Shown: positions 7,953 through 15,498 of the stretch, piece after piece | Numbering within the stretch: position 1 is the stretch's first letter | Layout of the letters: the number at the start of each line of letters is the position of its first letter | Assembly: GCA_043816955.1 (NCBI GenBank) | Contig: JBDRHL010000178.1 | Location: 1-27,261 of the forward strand | Origin: JBDRHL01 sp043816955 | Lineage (GTDB): Bacteria > Planctomycetota > Phycisphaerae > Sedimentisphaerales > CAYZTY01 | Reading direction: 5' to 3' | Length of the DNA: 27,261 nucleotides | Position numbers and translations under genes: made by a program | Notes under the pieces: model-generated | What the model was told of the DNA's origin: nothing | The model's input: the letters and a program-made list of their open reading frames with translations, nothing else | The model's database searches: none

Positions 7953-8438
7953 TTAAAAACCGCCAGTGCCGCTTGTCCCATTAGAGATATAGATATCGTC
8001 GCCGGCACTGCCCTTAAGTTCCCCATCTGTGTCAATCCCCGTGATGGTTGCTGTATTATCAGGCCCTACAGAGAATATAATATAATACTGTGAGCCGTTG
8101 GCAGCAGTATCACTTGTAGCATAGCTATATTCGGTAGCTCCGCCGGGCACAAAGGGGTCATAAAGCGCTGACTTGATTATTGTCGGGCTGGCAGTAGTAA
8201 GTGAATTCGCGAGCTCTTGCCAGACAGACTTGACAGCGACTGCTTGTACGGGATACGACCGGCTATTGTGAATATAAAACGATTCAACCGCAGTAGCCAG
8301 GCTACGCAGTTCTCCTGCAGCTTTGGCAGTGTTTCCTTCATCCTGCATACCCTTCATGTAAGGCAGCGAGATGCCGGCCAAGATAGCGATCACCGCGATC
8401 ACTATCAGTATCTCAATTAAAGTAAATCCCCTTTTCAT
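7953..8438 (-). CDS. Major (pseudo)pilin, GspG/PilA-like
   Basis: 161 residues. A very short leader MKRG is followed by FTLIEILIVIAVIAILAGI with Glu at +5, the standard type IV pilin/pseudopilin N-terminus. The globular part has LRSLATAVESFYIHNSRSYP (conserved in GspG-type proteins), then YDPF, YSYAT and a C-terminal Gly/Asp-rich stretch with GPDNTATITG and GDDIYISN. That resembles the calcium-binding C-terminus of GspG. ATG 8438 is chosen because AAGGAG lies 8 nt upstream; longer upstream in-frame starts would give an unnatural leader. It follows the platform protein gene by 64 nt, and an intercistronic hairpin lies downstream. Confidence 0.87.
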   Translation of the reverse strand: MKRGFTLIEILIVIAVIAILAGISLPYMKGMQDEGNTAKAAGELRSLATAVESFYIHNSRSYPVQAVAVKSVWQELANSLTTASPTIIKSALYDPFVPGGATEYSYATSDTAANGSQYYIIFSVGPDNTATITGIDTDGELKGSAGDDIYISNGTSGTGGF

Positions 8439-8502
8439 TTCATTTGCTCCTTTCTGTTTCTTTATCAAACAACAATTTTTTGTTTTCAAAATCTACTTTG
8501 TT

Positions 8503-9717
8503 TTATCTTTTTAATAGTTTGACCATGTTAAACATTGGCAAAAGCATGGAGGCCATTGTGAAAGCCACAATTACTCCCATAGCGACTAAGAGTATTGGTT
8601 CCAGGCTTGTAACCAGTTTTTTAATACTGTAGCCGGTGGCACGATCATAAAAGTCGCTAATCTTATGTAGCATTTTTTCGAGATTTCCGGTCTCTTCACC
8701 TACGGCGATCATCTGAACGGTATCCGGTGGAAACTCCTGACTGACCTTAAGGCTTTCTGCAAGCCTTTCACCTTTTTCTACAGACTGGCGCATCTGCTTG
8801 ATAACCCGGCTCAATACCTGGTTATTCACCACTTCGGCAACAATATCCAGGGATTCTAAAATAGGTACACCGCTGCCAACCAGGGTTCCAAGTGTGCGAG
8901 CAAAACGGGAGATACAACTCTTGCGAACTATCGGCCCTATGATAGGCAATTTCAAACGGAATCTGTCAAATCTTAACCTGCCTGCCTTGGTTCTGATATA
9001 TTTTCTGGTACCTAAGACGATTAGTACACCTGCCAGAATAATCAAATACCAGAATTGCCGAATAGCTGTGCCCATACCAAAAAGGATGACCGTGGGCACC
9101 GGTAAGCTGATTTCCGCACGATTGAATATTTCTACGAATTTTGGAATAAGAACAGTAGCTATAAAAACAATTACCCCGGTAGCGGCCACGATTAAGATTA
9201 CCGGATAATACAGGGCTTCTTTTATCTTTCGCTGTAAATCCGCCTGGGTCTCGGCAAATTCGGCGTATCTATCCAGTACCGCACCTAAATTTCCCCCGGC
9301 CTCAGCGGCCTTTACCATACTTACAAGAAGATCCGAAAAGACCCGCGGGTGTTTTGCAAGCGCCTGCGAGAAACTCTCTCCCGATTCTACGCTTCGGGAT
9401 ACGCGGCCTATTATGTCATTAAGCTTCTTGTTTTCACATTGCTTTTGCAAAGTGTCAAGACTGCTTATTATACTTAAGCCTGAATTTAACATATTGGCTA
9501 ACTGAACGTTGAACATGACAATATCTTCAGTTTTTATTCGCTTAAAACTCCATTCCAATTGTGTCAACTTCAAGCAGGCAAATGCCTCGGTAATTATTAC
9601 AGGGACATACCCCATCCGCTGTAATTTATCCGCCACTTCTTCTTGCGAGAGGGCGTCTATTACGCCTCTTACCAATTTACCTGTGTTATCCCTGGCTCTA
9701 TAGTTGTAAGCAAACAA
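8503..9717 (-). CDS. pilC: Inner-membrane platform protein PilC/GspF
   Basis: 404 residues, the normal family length. Two copies of the GspF domain are visible at about 70-195 and 272-395 (FNVQLANMLNSGLSIISSL and FARTLGTLVGSGVPILESL, each followed by a ...EAGGNL / GEETGNL motif). Membrane helices lie around YYPVILIVAATGVIVFIATV, FWYLIILAGVLIVLG and EPILLVAMGVIVAFTMASML. The protein anchors the assembly ATPase and helps insert pilin subunits. The start codon is TTG 9717, 3 nt after the ATPase stop, with GAGGAG 9 nt upstream. No better ATG precedes the conserved YNYRARD start. Confidence 0.93.
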   Translation of the reverse strand: MFAYNYRARDNTGKLVRGVIDALSQEEVADKLQRMGYVPVIITEAFACLKLTQLEWSFKRIKTEDIVMFNVQLANMLNSGLSIISSLDTLQKQCENKKLNDIIGRVSRSVESGESFSQALAKHPRVFSDLLVSMVKAAEAGGNLGAVLDRYAEFAETQADLQRKIKEALYYPVILIVAATGVIVFIATVLIPKFVEIFNRAEISLPVPTVILFGMGTAIRQFWYLIILAGVLIVLGTRKYIRTKAGRLRFDRFRLKLPIIGPIVRKSCISRFARTLGTLVGSGVPILESLDIVAEVVNNQVLSRVIKQMRQSVEKGERLAESLKVSQEFPPDTVQMIAVGEETGNLEKMLHKISDFYDRATGYSIKKLVTSLEPILLVAMGVIVAFTMASMLLPMFNMVKLLKR

Positions 9718-9720
9718 CGT

Positions 9721-11346
9721 TTATATCTCCTCTGTAACACGCATAACTTCCTCTTTAGTAGTTATGCCTTCATTTATTTTCTTTTGGCCATCTTCACGAA
9801 GTAATTGCATACCCTCTTCAATTGCGACCTTGCGGATTTGGTCTGCGGAAGCCTTTGCGGAAATTAATTCTCTGATTTTTTCACTTGGTCTCATTAACTC
9901 AAAGATTCCTATTCGGCCTTTAAGGCCGGTTTGCAGGCACCCTTTGCAGCCTTTACCTTTGCACTCGGTGCAGATTGTGCGTACCAGCCGCTGCGAGAGC
10001 ACCCCGATAACCGACGACGAAATCAGAAACGGCTCGACTCCCATATCAACAAGCCTGGTGACTGCGCTTGGAGCATCGTTGGTATGAAGAGTAGAAAAGA
10101 CAAGATGGCCGGTTAATGCCGCCTGAACAGCCGCCTTGGCTGTCTCGGCGTTACGAATTTCCCCAACCATTATGACATCGGGATCCTGTCTTAAGACAGC
10201 GGACAAACCCTCGGCGAAGCCAAGATCGATTTTATGATTGACCTGCATCTGGCGAATGCCCGCCAGGTGATATTCGATTGGGTCCTCAATTGTAATAATG
10301 TTTTTGTCTTCAGAATTTATAGCGTTCAGGGAGGTATACAGTGTAGTAGTTTTGCCCGAACCTGTAGGACCGCAAACTAAAATTATTCCGTGGGGCAAAG
10401 ATATCAATTTCTTATATTGGGTCAGAATAGACGAAAAGCCTAATTGCTTTAGTTCCAGGATTATCTGGCTTCTATCCAGAATACGCAGTACCACGTTTTC
10501 ACCATAGATAGTAGGAATGCAGGAGACACGGATATCGATGTCACGGCCTTCCATCTTCATCTGAATACGGCCGTCCTGGGGAATACGTCTTTCGGAAATG
10601 TCCAGCTCAGCCATTACTTTAATGCGGGAGATAACCGCAGACTGTAAATACTTAGGCGGTCCGGTACGCTCATGGAGCATACCATCAATCCTGAACCTGA
10701 TTTTAAGCGTGTCTTCCTCCGGCTCGATATGAATGTCACTGGCCCCCTGATGCACCGCCTCGATAATCATTATATTAACCAGTTTTATTACCGGCGGCTC
10801 TTCGGCAATCCCCCGAAGCTTCTTCAACTCCGTCTCCTGGCCGGGTCTAATTTCCAACTTACTGCGGTCCAGAGACCCGATTACTTCTTCCAGTGTACCT
10901 TTAGCCCCGTAATGCTGATCCAGTGCCTTTTTAAGCCCTGTCTCTGTAGCGACAGCCGGCTCAATATTAAGACCTGTCTTCATACGCAGCTCATCTACCG
11001 CGAAAACATCCGAAGGCTCAACCATAGCTACAGTTAAATCGTTACCAATTTTTAAGATTGGAATAAGCAGGTGTTTTCTGGCAAGGGCCTCCGGCACCAA
11101 ATCAATGATCTCCGACTCAATAAGATAATTTGTCAAATCGATAAACGGCAGATCGAACTCCTGGCTCAGGAACACAGTCAAGTCCTCGTCGCTGATTAGC
11201 CCTTTTTTCGTAAGAATTTCTCGTAAGGGCTTTGCATTTGCTTTGGCCTTGCTTTCAGCTTCTATGAGTTGCTCGGCGGTAATAAGGCCTTTTTCCACCA
11301 GGCGTTCACCAAGCGATTTTTTCTGAGCTATTGCCATCGCGTTCAA
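9721..11346 (-). CDS. pilB: Pilus assembly/secretion ATPase PilB/GspE
   Basis: 541 residues. An N-terminal MshEN-type region (about 10-150: LGERLVEKGLITAEQL, ILTKKGLISDEDL, then a second repeat) precedes the ATPase core. Walker A is GPTGSGKTTTLY (about 325). The Asp box is IEDPIEYHL, Walker B is VIMVGEIRNAETA, and the His box is HLVFSTLHTNDA. A compact zinc motif is CTECKGKGCKGC (about 460), with a shorter spacing than usual. The protein powers pilin assembly from the cytoplasm. Typical c-di-GMP-binding residues of MshEN repeats (R.LG, Q....G..LG) look partly lost. TTG 11346 directly follows the receiver stop codon; ATG 11337 is an equally possible start. Confidence 0.94.
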   Translation of the reverse strand: MNAMAIAQKKSLGERLVEKGLITAEQLIEAESKAKANAKPLREILTKKGLISDEDLTVFLSQEFDLPFIDLTNYLIESEIIDLVPEALARKHLLIPILKIGNDLTVAMVEPSDVFAVDELRMKTGLNIEPAVATETGLKKALDQHYGAKGTLEEVIGSLDRSKLEIRPGQETELKKLRGIAEEPPVIKLVNIMIIEAVHQGASDIHIEPEEDTLKIRFRIDGMLHERTGPPKYLQSAVISRIKVMAELDISERRIPQDGRIQMKMEGRDIDIRVSCIPTIYGENVVLRILDRSQIILELKQLGFSSILTQYKKLISLPHGIILVCGPTGSGKTTTLYTSLNAINSEDKNIITIEDPIEYHLAGIRQMQVNHKIDLGFAEGLSAVLRQDPDVIMVGEIRNAETAKAAVQAALTGHLVFSTLHTNDAPSAVTRLVDMGVEPFLISSSVIGVLSQRLVRTICTECKGKGCKGCLQTGLKGRIGIFELMRPSEKIRELISAKASADQIRKVAIEEGMQLLREDGQKKINEGITTKEEVMRVTEEI

Positions 11347-11784
11347 TTATTCCTTTATAAGTTCTTCAATTTTGGAAAGCAGTGCATCTCGTTCATATGG
11401 TTTGGTTATGTAGGCGTCAGCACCGACTTGTTTGCCAAGCTCAATATCTTCGGCGTTAGCTTTTGCTGTAAACAGGATGATAGGAACTTTCGCATATCTC
11501 GTATCCTTCTTAAGCAACCCGCAAACCTTGTAGCCGTTTATCTTAGGCAGCATCAAATCGAGTACGATTAAATCAGGCTTTTCGGTTTTTGCTTTCTCGA
11601 GTCCTTCCTGGCCGTCATTGGCGGTTATAACTTCATAGCCTTGATACTTAAGTGCCTTGCTTATCATTACCACTAAGTCCTTTTCATCATCAACGACAAG
11701 TATTCTTTTGGCACATATACTGACGTCAGCCTCAGCTACAGCAGAGGTGTTTTCATTCAAATTGTCTTTTTGTTCCAAACTCAC
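11347..11784 (-). CDS. Stand-alone receiver domain protein in the pilus operon
   Basis: About 145 residues: a CheY-like receiver with no output domain. RILVVDDEKD carries the acidic pair, LIVLDLMLPK the acceptor Asp, LFTAKA the conserved Thr, and YITKPYERD the Lys. A 25-residue N-terminal extension precedes it. It sits between the secretin and the ATPase genes, so it may act on pilus assembly, perhaps as the target of one of the two kinases at the operon end (inference). GTG 11784 has TGGAG 6 nt upstream, and its surroundings copy those of the secretin start. ATG 11796 is the alternative. Confidence 0.9.
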   Translation of the reverse strand: MSLEQKDNLNENTSAVAEADVSICAKRILVVDDEKDLVVMISKALKYQGYEVITANDGQEGLEKAKTEKPDLIVLDLMLPKINGYKVCGLLKKDTRYAKVPIILFTAKANAEDIELGKQVGADAYITKPYERDALLSKIEELIKE

Positions 11785-11800
11785 AAGGGGCTCCATTTTT

Positions 11801-13501
11801 TTAATGCTTCGCCTTTAACCCTTTTATGCTCAATTCTCTCTCAATCTTTTCTTTTAGCCTTATCGCCTCAAGGTATGCCGGATAAAGCTCAATTGCTGAT
11901 TCCAATTCTTTTATCGCGGCCCTGTCATCACCATTAACGTAGTATTCCACCGCCTTTTCATAATAATCTTTGATTCGACGTACTTTGTTCATCCACTGCA
12001 ATTCCTCCTTCGCCCCGAACATTTTATGCTGAATATCCTGCGCTCGTGCCAATCCTTCAGTCTGGTTCGCATCAGTTATAATATGAGGGGTAAGCAGCAC
12101 CATAACCTCTTCGCGTTTAACTTCGTCAGCATTGCCTTGAAAAAGTGCTCCAATAACGGGCAAATCACCTAAGATCGGAACCTGTGTCTTGGCTGTTGTA
12201 ATTTTATCTCTGAACAATCCCCCAATAACGATTGTCTGTCCGTCTTTGACAATTATGTTAGTTACTAATTCCGCTGATGTTTCATCGGGCAGCGTAGCAG
12301 TGCCCGCAGTTCTAAGCGTAGCTGAACTATCCTTTGGGTGAATATCCATGCGGATATAACCATCATCGCAAATATAAGGCCTGAAAGATAATTTCGTACC
12401 TGTATCGATAAATTGAACCTGTTCTGTTGTTGAAACTTCTGTTTGAGTAGTCTGGGATTGATATGCGACCTTTTTGCCTATATAAACCTGGCCAAGCTGT
12501 TTATTAAGCGCAAGTATCTTGGGATTAGCCAATATGGTTACATCAGTAACCTCTTCCACCGCTCTGATAAATCCCGCCACATCATCATGCACAAAACCAA
12601 TCGTCATGCCCCCGGTCAAACTGGAACTACCCACCTTAGCTGAAGTACCTGCAGCTTTGAAATAATCCGGCATACCTCGTGTTATATCTGTCAACTCATC
12701 TATGACAGTGGTCTTGAGCGTCTGCCAGTCGATACCGAACTGCATACCTTCTGTTAGGGTGGCACTCAAAATGGTAGCTTCAATCAGAACTTGTTTAGGC
12801 CTGACATCAATTGAAGCTAATACCTGCTCAGCTTCTTCGATATTTTCAGGATAGTCGTGGATGACCAAGGTATCACTCATTGCTGTCGTATTGCCGCCGC
12901 CTTGCGAACTGATAGTTTTACCGGTAGGCACGCCGATTTCTGCCTTGGTGGTGATTTTGATACTGCCGTCTTCACTTAGGCTTGATGAAACCAATTCCTG
13001 TGCCTCGGCAGCAGTAATATAGTAGAGCGTGAAAACCTTATTAATCATCAGGTTTTTATCTTTCCTGATATTACTGTATTCCTGGGCGGTATATACCTTG
13101 GCTAGATTCCCCGTTTGCCTATAGTTGAAATCCGGACCTAAAATTGCTTCCAGAGCTTCTTCGAAGGTTACATCGAAAAGTCTTTTACATGCCACCTGCC
13201 CCTCAATTTTCGGTGAAGACACAATATTTTTTTCGTATTTGGCTGCCAGAATATCAAGTGCGTCCCGAATTTGCATATCCGCCCCAAAAGCAAATGATTG
13301 GGTTTCTTTAACGGCGGTAACATCTTCTGCCGTATCCTGATCGCTGTTGTTAGTATCAATTATAACTGCCCCGGATTCTTTGCTTTCAATATCGGAAAGC
13401 TCCTGGCTTGTATTAGCGGTCACAGTTGCTGCTGACACAGCTAATATGAGCCACAATACAAACAAGCATTTTTTCAAATTGTGTTTTTCTTCTAAACTCA
13501 C
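11801..13501 (-). CDS. pilQ: Outer-membrane secretin PilQ/GspD with C-terminal TPR-like tail
   Basis: About 566 residues. The signal peptide at 1-28 (KKCLFVLWLILAVSAATVTA, probable cleavage at TA/N) has no lipobox. An STN/N0-like domain (MQIRDALDILAAKYEKNIV) and an N1-type domain (TAAEAQELVSSSL, LVIHDYPENIEEAEQVLASI) lead into the secretin core (PKQVLIEATIL, ILANPKILALNKQLGQVYIG, VKDGQTIVIGGLF, VPILGDLPVIGALF, VMVLLTPHII). After the barrel an extra helical tail (YYVNGDDRAAIKELESAIEL) looks like one or two TPR units, which is uncommon. GTG 13501 is the start: GAGGT precedes it and the signal peptide begins at once. An upstream TTG lies inside a terminator hairpin. This is the first gene of the pilus operon. 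Confidence 0.93.
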   Translation of the reverse strand: MSLEEKHNLKKCLFVLWLILAVSAATVTANTSQELSDIESKESGAVIIDTNNSDQDTAEDVTAVKETQSFAFGADMQIRDALDILAAKYEKNIVSSPKIEGQVACKRLFDVTFEEALEAILGPDFNYRQTGNLAKVYTAQEYSNIRKDKNLMINKVFTLYYITAAEAQELVSSSLSEDGSIKITTKAEIGVPTGKTISSQGGGNTTAMSDTLVIHDYPENIEEAEQVLASIDVRPKQVLIEATILSATLTEGMQFGIDWQTLKTTVIDELTDITRGMPDYFKAAGTSAKVGSSSLTGGMTIGFVHDDVAGFIRAVEEVTDVTILANPKILALNKQLGQVYIGKKVAYQSQTTQTEVSTTEQVQFIDTGTKLSFRPYICDDGYIRMDIHPKDSSATLRTAGTATLPDETSAELVTNIIVKDGQTIVIGGLFRDKITTAKTQVPILGDLPVIGALFQGNADEVKREEVMVLLTPHIITDANQTEGLARAQDIQHKMFGAKEELQWMNKVRRIKDYYEKAVEYYVNGDDRAAIKELESAIELYPAYLEAIRLKEKIERELSIKGLKAKH

Positions 13502-13522
13502 AAATACCTCTAAATCTCTAAT

Positions 13523-13601
13523 AAAAAAGGAGCATCTAGCCAAGTGTGCTCATCGATCCCACGCCAATGGGTTCCACAGAACAGCACAAAGCAGATGCTC
13601 C
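13523..13601 (-). terminator. Terminator-like domain of leader RNA A, directly before the secretin ribosome-binding site
   Basis: The 9-bp perfect stem AGATGCTCC/GGAGCATCT is followed by six U on the minus strand. It encloses the branched domain 2. The U-run ends about 20 nt before the GTG start of the secretin, so read-through here would control the whole pilus operon. The intervening loop is long for a simple terminator. Confidence 0.6.
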
Positions 13602-13680
13602 CGCCTGTGCTATTACTGTTTCCATGGTTTCTGGTCAAAAGACCAAAATTGGCGTTAGTCTTCGAAACAGTAATTCGCAC
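13523..13680 (-). ncRNA. Structured leader RNA copy A (candidate riboswitch/attenuator) before the secretin
   Basis: Read on the minus strand, domain 1 is closed by GTGC/GCAC and ACTGTTTC/GAAACAGT (arms at 13671-13664 and 13622-13615). It contains GACTAACGCCAA, a hairpin TGGTC-TTTT-GACCA and AACCATG. Domain 2 is closed by GGAGCATCT pairing (13601-13593 with 13537-13529). It has an inner stem TGTGCT/AGCACA and an apical hairpin CCCA-TTGGCG-TGGG, and it ends in a run of six U. The apical loop can pair with CGCCAA of domain 1. It shares sequence and fold with copy B. I could not match it to a known riboswitch class. Confidence 0.65.
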
Positions 13681-13764
13681 TAAACTTATATGTCAGTCAT
13701 TCTTCTTTAATCAACCTTTCAAAATACACACAAATCTCTTTCCTTAATTATCCGGCTTCCAAAT

Positions 13765-13843
13765 AAAAAAAGAGCGCCGGACAAAGCCCGTCCAAAGACG
13801 CCCACGCCAATGGGTACCACGAAACGAGACAATGCCGACGCTC
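13765..13843 (-). terminator. Terminator-like domain of leader RNA B
   Basis: Closing stem of 9 bp with one G.U (13843-13835 with 13780-13772), followed by seven U at 13771-13765 on the minus strand. It lies upstream of copy A, so a transcript would meet two attenuators in series. Confidence 0.55.
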
Positions 13844-13941
13844 CTATTAACTGCTACGTAAGAAGCAATCGCATGTGCAACCGTCTCATGGTTAAGGATT
13901 TCCGAAGAAATCCATTTGGCGTTTCGTCTTTAGACAGCCGC
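13765..13941 (-). ncRNA. Structured leader RNA copy B, tandem homologue of copy A
   Basis: On the minus strand, domain 1 is closed by a 10-bp stem (13941-13932 with 13886-13877, three G.U pairs). It holds AAGACGAAACGCCAA, a hairpin GGATTTC-TTCG-GAAATCC with a canonical cUUCGg tetraloop, and AACCATG. Domain 2 has closing stem GAGCGTCGG/CCGGCGCTC, inner stem CTCGT/ACGGG, apical hairpin CCCA-TTGGCG-TGGG, then seven U. Several pairs are G.U on this strand but would be C.A mismatches on the other, which fixes the strand. Relative to copy A, stem bases change but pairing and loop sequences are kept. Confidence 0.67.
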
Positions 13942-14330
13942 TATGTATTTCTTCAATTTTTATCGGCTAATTTACAGGGCATATTAACTTATAGCGTATG
14001 ATTGGCAATAGCGACCCTGAAAGACCGATAAAACTACTCCCCAAAGTACCTGACCGGCGTTAGCCTTCGGCAGTCCTATATCACTACTTCCGTTATTTGC
14101 GTTAATTTTAGGGATATTTGCCGAACACTGTGAAAAGTCAGAAAAAAGACAGTTAATACCACGTGGCAAAAAACTGGCTAAGGATTGTAGTTTTTATTGA
14201 TAAAAGGTTGAACATAAAAGTTTTTAGTAAAGTAGCGGAAGAAAATAGTTATTTTACCCACAATAAAATCCGATAAAAAAGTAGAAACAAAAGACAAGAA
14301 TATTGAATCGAGAAAAAATGATTAAAATTT
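13942..14330. other. AT-rich intergenic stretch without a recognisable gene
   Basis: No convincing reading frame is visible. A block at 14056-14068 (minus strand GAAGGCTAACGCC) resembles the conserved GAAGACTAACGCC of leader RNA A, with a small hairpin TACT/AGTA just after it. It may be a decayed third copy, but no matching terminator domain is seen. The rest is AT-rich and should contain promoters for the divergent pilus and chemotaxis operons. An inverted repeat ATTTTA/TAAAAT (14251-14269) is too weak to name. Confidence 0.4.
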
Positions 14331-14490
14331 GCCCACGCCAACTAAACACAAGGTCAGGGGTACCAACTATCAAGGGTGTCCGGGGGATTCATTCTTCAAA
14401 CATTCCTATAGTACCTTCAAACCCATCCAGTGAAAGCGGTAAGAGTCTATAGCCAGACAGCTTTCAGCGGTGTTTAGTTGCGGGGCGGTA
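14331..14490 (+). other. Three-stem structured element (leader RNA or small inverted-repeat element) before the chemotaxis operon
   Basis: The outer stem is an 11-bp perfect inverted repeat CAACTAAACAC/GTGTTTAGTTG (14339-14349 and 14470-14480). Inside are GGGGTAC/GTACCTT (14357-14363 with 14411-14417) and TGAAAGC/GCTTTCA (14431-14437 with 14460-14466), giving a three-way junction. GGGT in the first arm could pair with ACCC in the junction. It ends about 90 nt before the ParA start and has no U-run. The two G.T positions in the second stem fit plus-strand RNA. A MITE-like element with terminal repeats is the alternative. Confidence 0.45.
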
Positions 14491-14510
14491 ATTCAGACGT
14501 TTCTTTATTT

Positions 14511-14545
14511 TTGTTAATAGGGAAAGTAAGTTTGTATTTATACAA
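14511..14545 (+). promoter_or_regulatory. Possible promoter overlapping a 14-nt palindrome upstream of parA
   Basis: TTGTTA (14511-14516) and TATTTA (14535-14540) are spaced 18 nt like a sigma70-type promoter. The latter lies in the palindrome TTGTAT-TT-ATACAA (14532-14545), which could be an operator. TAGGAG before ATG 14573 supports that start. Promoter assignment by eye in AT-rich DNA is weak. Confidence 0.3.
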
Positions 14546-14572
14546 TACGCCATTACATAGGAGAAATCTGTA

Positions 14573-15403
14573 ATGAATATGTTTCTGGACAATAGTGAAC
14601 AAGGGCAACCTGTCAGGACCATTGCGTTTGTTCATAATAAAGGGGGCACAGGCAAGACCACTTCGTGTCTGAATATCGCTGGCTGGCTGGCAAAGATGGA
14701 AAAGAAGGTGCTGGTCGTGGACCTTGACCCACAAGGAAATGCTTCTGTCGGCCTGGGTATCGACAGAAAAAGTTCGCAAGACAATTCAATTTACGATGTG
14801 CTTCTTGGCCAGAAGGCAATGGAGGAGATAATCCTAGAGACAGACTCCAACGTATATCTCGCCCCATCTTCTTTGAATATGTTGGCTGTCGAAAATTATT
14901 TGGCCAAACAAAGTAATAATATGGGTATCTTAAAGGAAAGTTTAGCTGATATAGAGGAGCACTTTGATTACATCCTGATTGATACACCGCCGGGCTCAAC
15001 ACTCCTTATGTCAAATGGGGTTGTTGCCTCTGGTAATATAATCATACCGTTAGACTCGGGGGTCTTTGCATACGAAGCCTTGGAAACCCTGAAAACTTTA
15101 ATAATAAACCTTCATAATGAGCTTGGCGTTGAAACCAATGTAATAATGATAGTTTTAAGGGAATACTCATCATCGTTTATGGATAAGCGTACGACCAACA
15201 GCGTGAAAAAATTGCTAAAGAGGTTCCTGATAGAAAATAACATTCCTCAAGTGAAAATTTTTACCATACCCTTTTCTCGCAAAGTTTACTGGTCCCAGAT
15301 GAAAGGTATGCCCATATCGCATTACGCACCTTTTTCTGATGTGGGTCGAGGATACGAAGAATTAGCTAAGGAATTGCTGTGTTATGAATATGAATGTGTA
15401 TAG
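14573..15403 (+). CDS. ParA/MinD-family ATPase, probable chemoreceptor-array positioning protein (ParC-like)
   Basis: 276 residues. It has the deviant Walker A KGGTGKTT at 23-30, the A' motif VDLDPQGN (about 54-61) and a Walker B-like YILIDTPPG (about 125-133), the hallmarks of ParA ATPases. An N-terminal DNA-binding domain, as in plasmid ParA with HTH, is absent. No parB follows. Instead it heads a chemotaxis operon, as ParC-like ATPases do in systems where soluble receptor clusters are placed and segregated along the cell. This role is inferred from context. The gene is followed by a 95-nt gap with a hairpin, then the receptor gene. Confidence 0.85.
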   Translation: MNMFLDNSEQGQPVRTIAFVHNKGGTGKTTSCLNIAGWLAKMEKKVLVVDLDPQGNASVGLGIDRKSSQDNSIYDVLLGQKAMEEIILETDSNVYLAPSSLNMLAVENYLAKQSNNMGILKESLADIEEHFDYILIDTPPGSTLLMSNGVVASGNIIIPLDSGVFAYEALETLKTLIINLHNELGVETNVIMIVLREYSSSFMDKRTTNSVKKLLKRFLIENNIPQVKIFTIPFSRKVYWSQMKGMPISHYAPFSDVGRGYEELAKELLCYEYECV

Positions 15404-15420
15404 AGATAGACAGAATTATA

Positions 15421-15439
15421 ACCAATCGCGGGGATTGGT
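15421..15439 (+). other. Short hairpin between parA and the receptor gene
   Basis: ACCAATC and GATTGGT form a 7-bp stem around GCGGG. No U-run follows, so a terminator is unlikely; an mRNA-processing or stability element is possible. The receptor gene has a strong AAGGAGG 7 nt before its ATG. Confidence 0.35.
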
Positions 15440-15498
15440 CGTAAATGTAACAAAGGCGGCAAAATCATTGCCAACCATATAAACAAGGAGGCAAAATT

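Noticed and set aside
13502..13543. TTG start for the secretin upstream of GTG 13501
   Set aside because: It would translate through the terminator stem and U-run and put extra residues before the signal peptide; GTG 13501 has its own ribosome-binding site.
14041..14080. Resemblance to FMN (GACCGGCG) or glycine (CCGAAGG...TCAGGTA) riboswitch motifs
   Set aside because: Only short fragments match; the remaining conserved boxes and stems of those classes are missing on both strands.
14157..14166. Palindrome CCACGTGG
   Set aside because: A single isolated 8-mer with no second copy and no clear link to either promoter.
14251..14269. Inverted repeat ATTTTA/TAAAAT
   Set aside because: Six AT pairs in AT-rich DNA are expected by chance and no U-run or gene end accompanies it.
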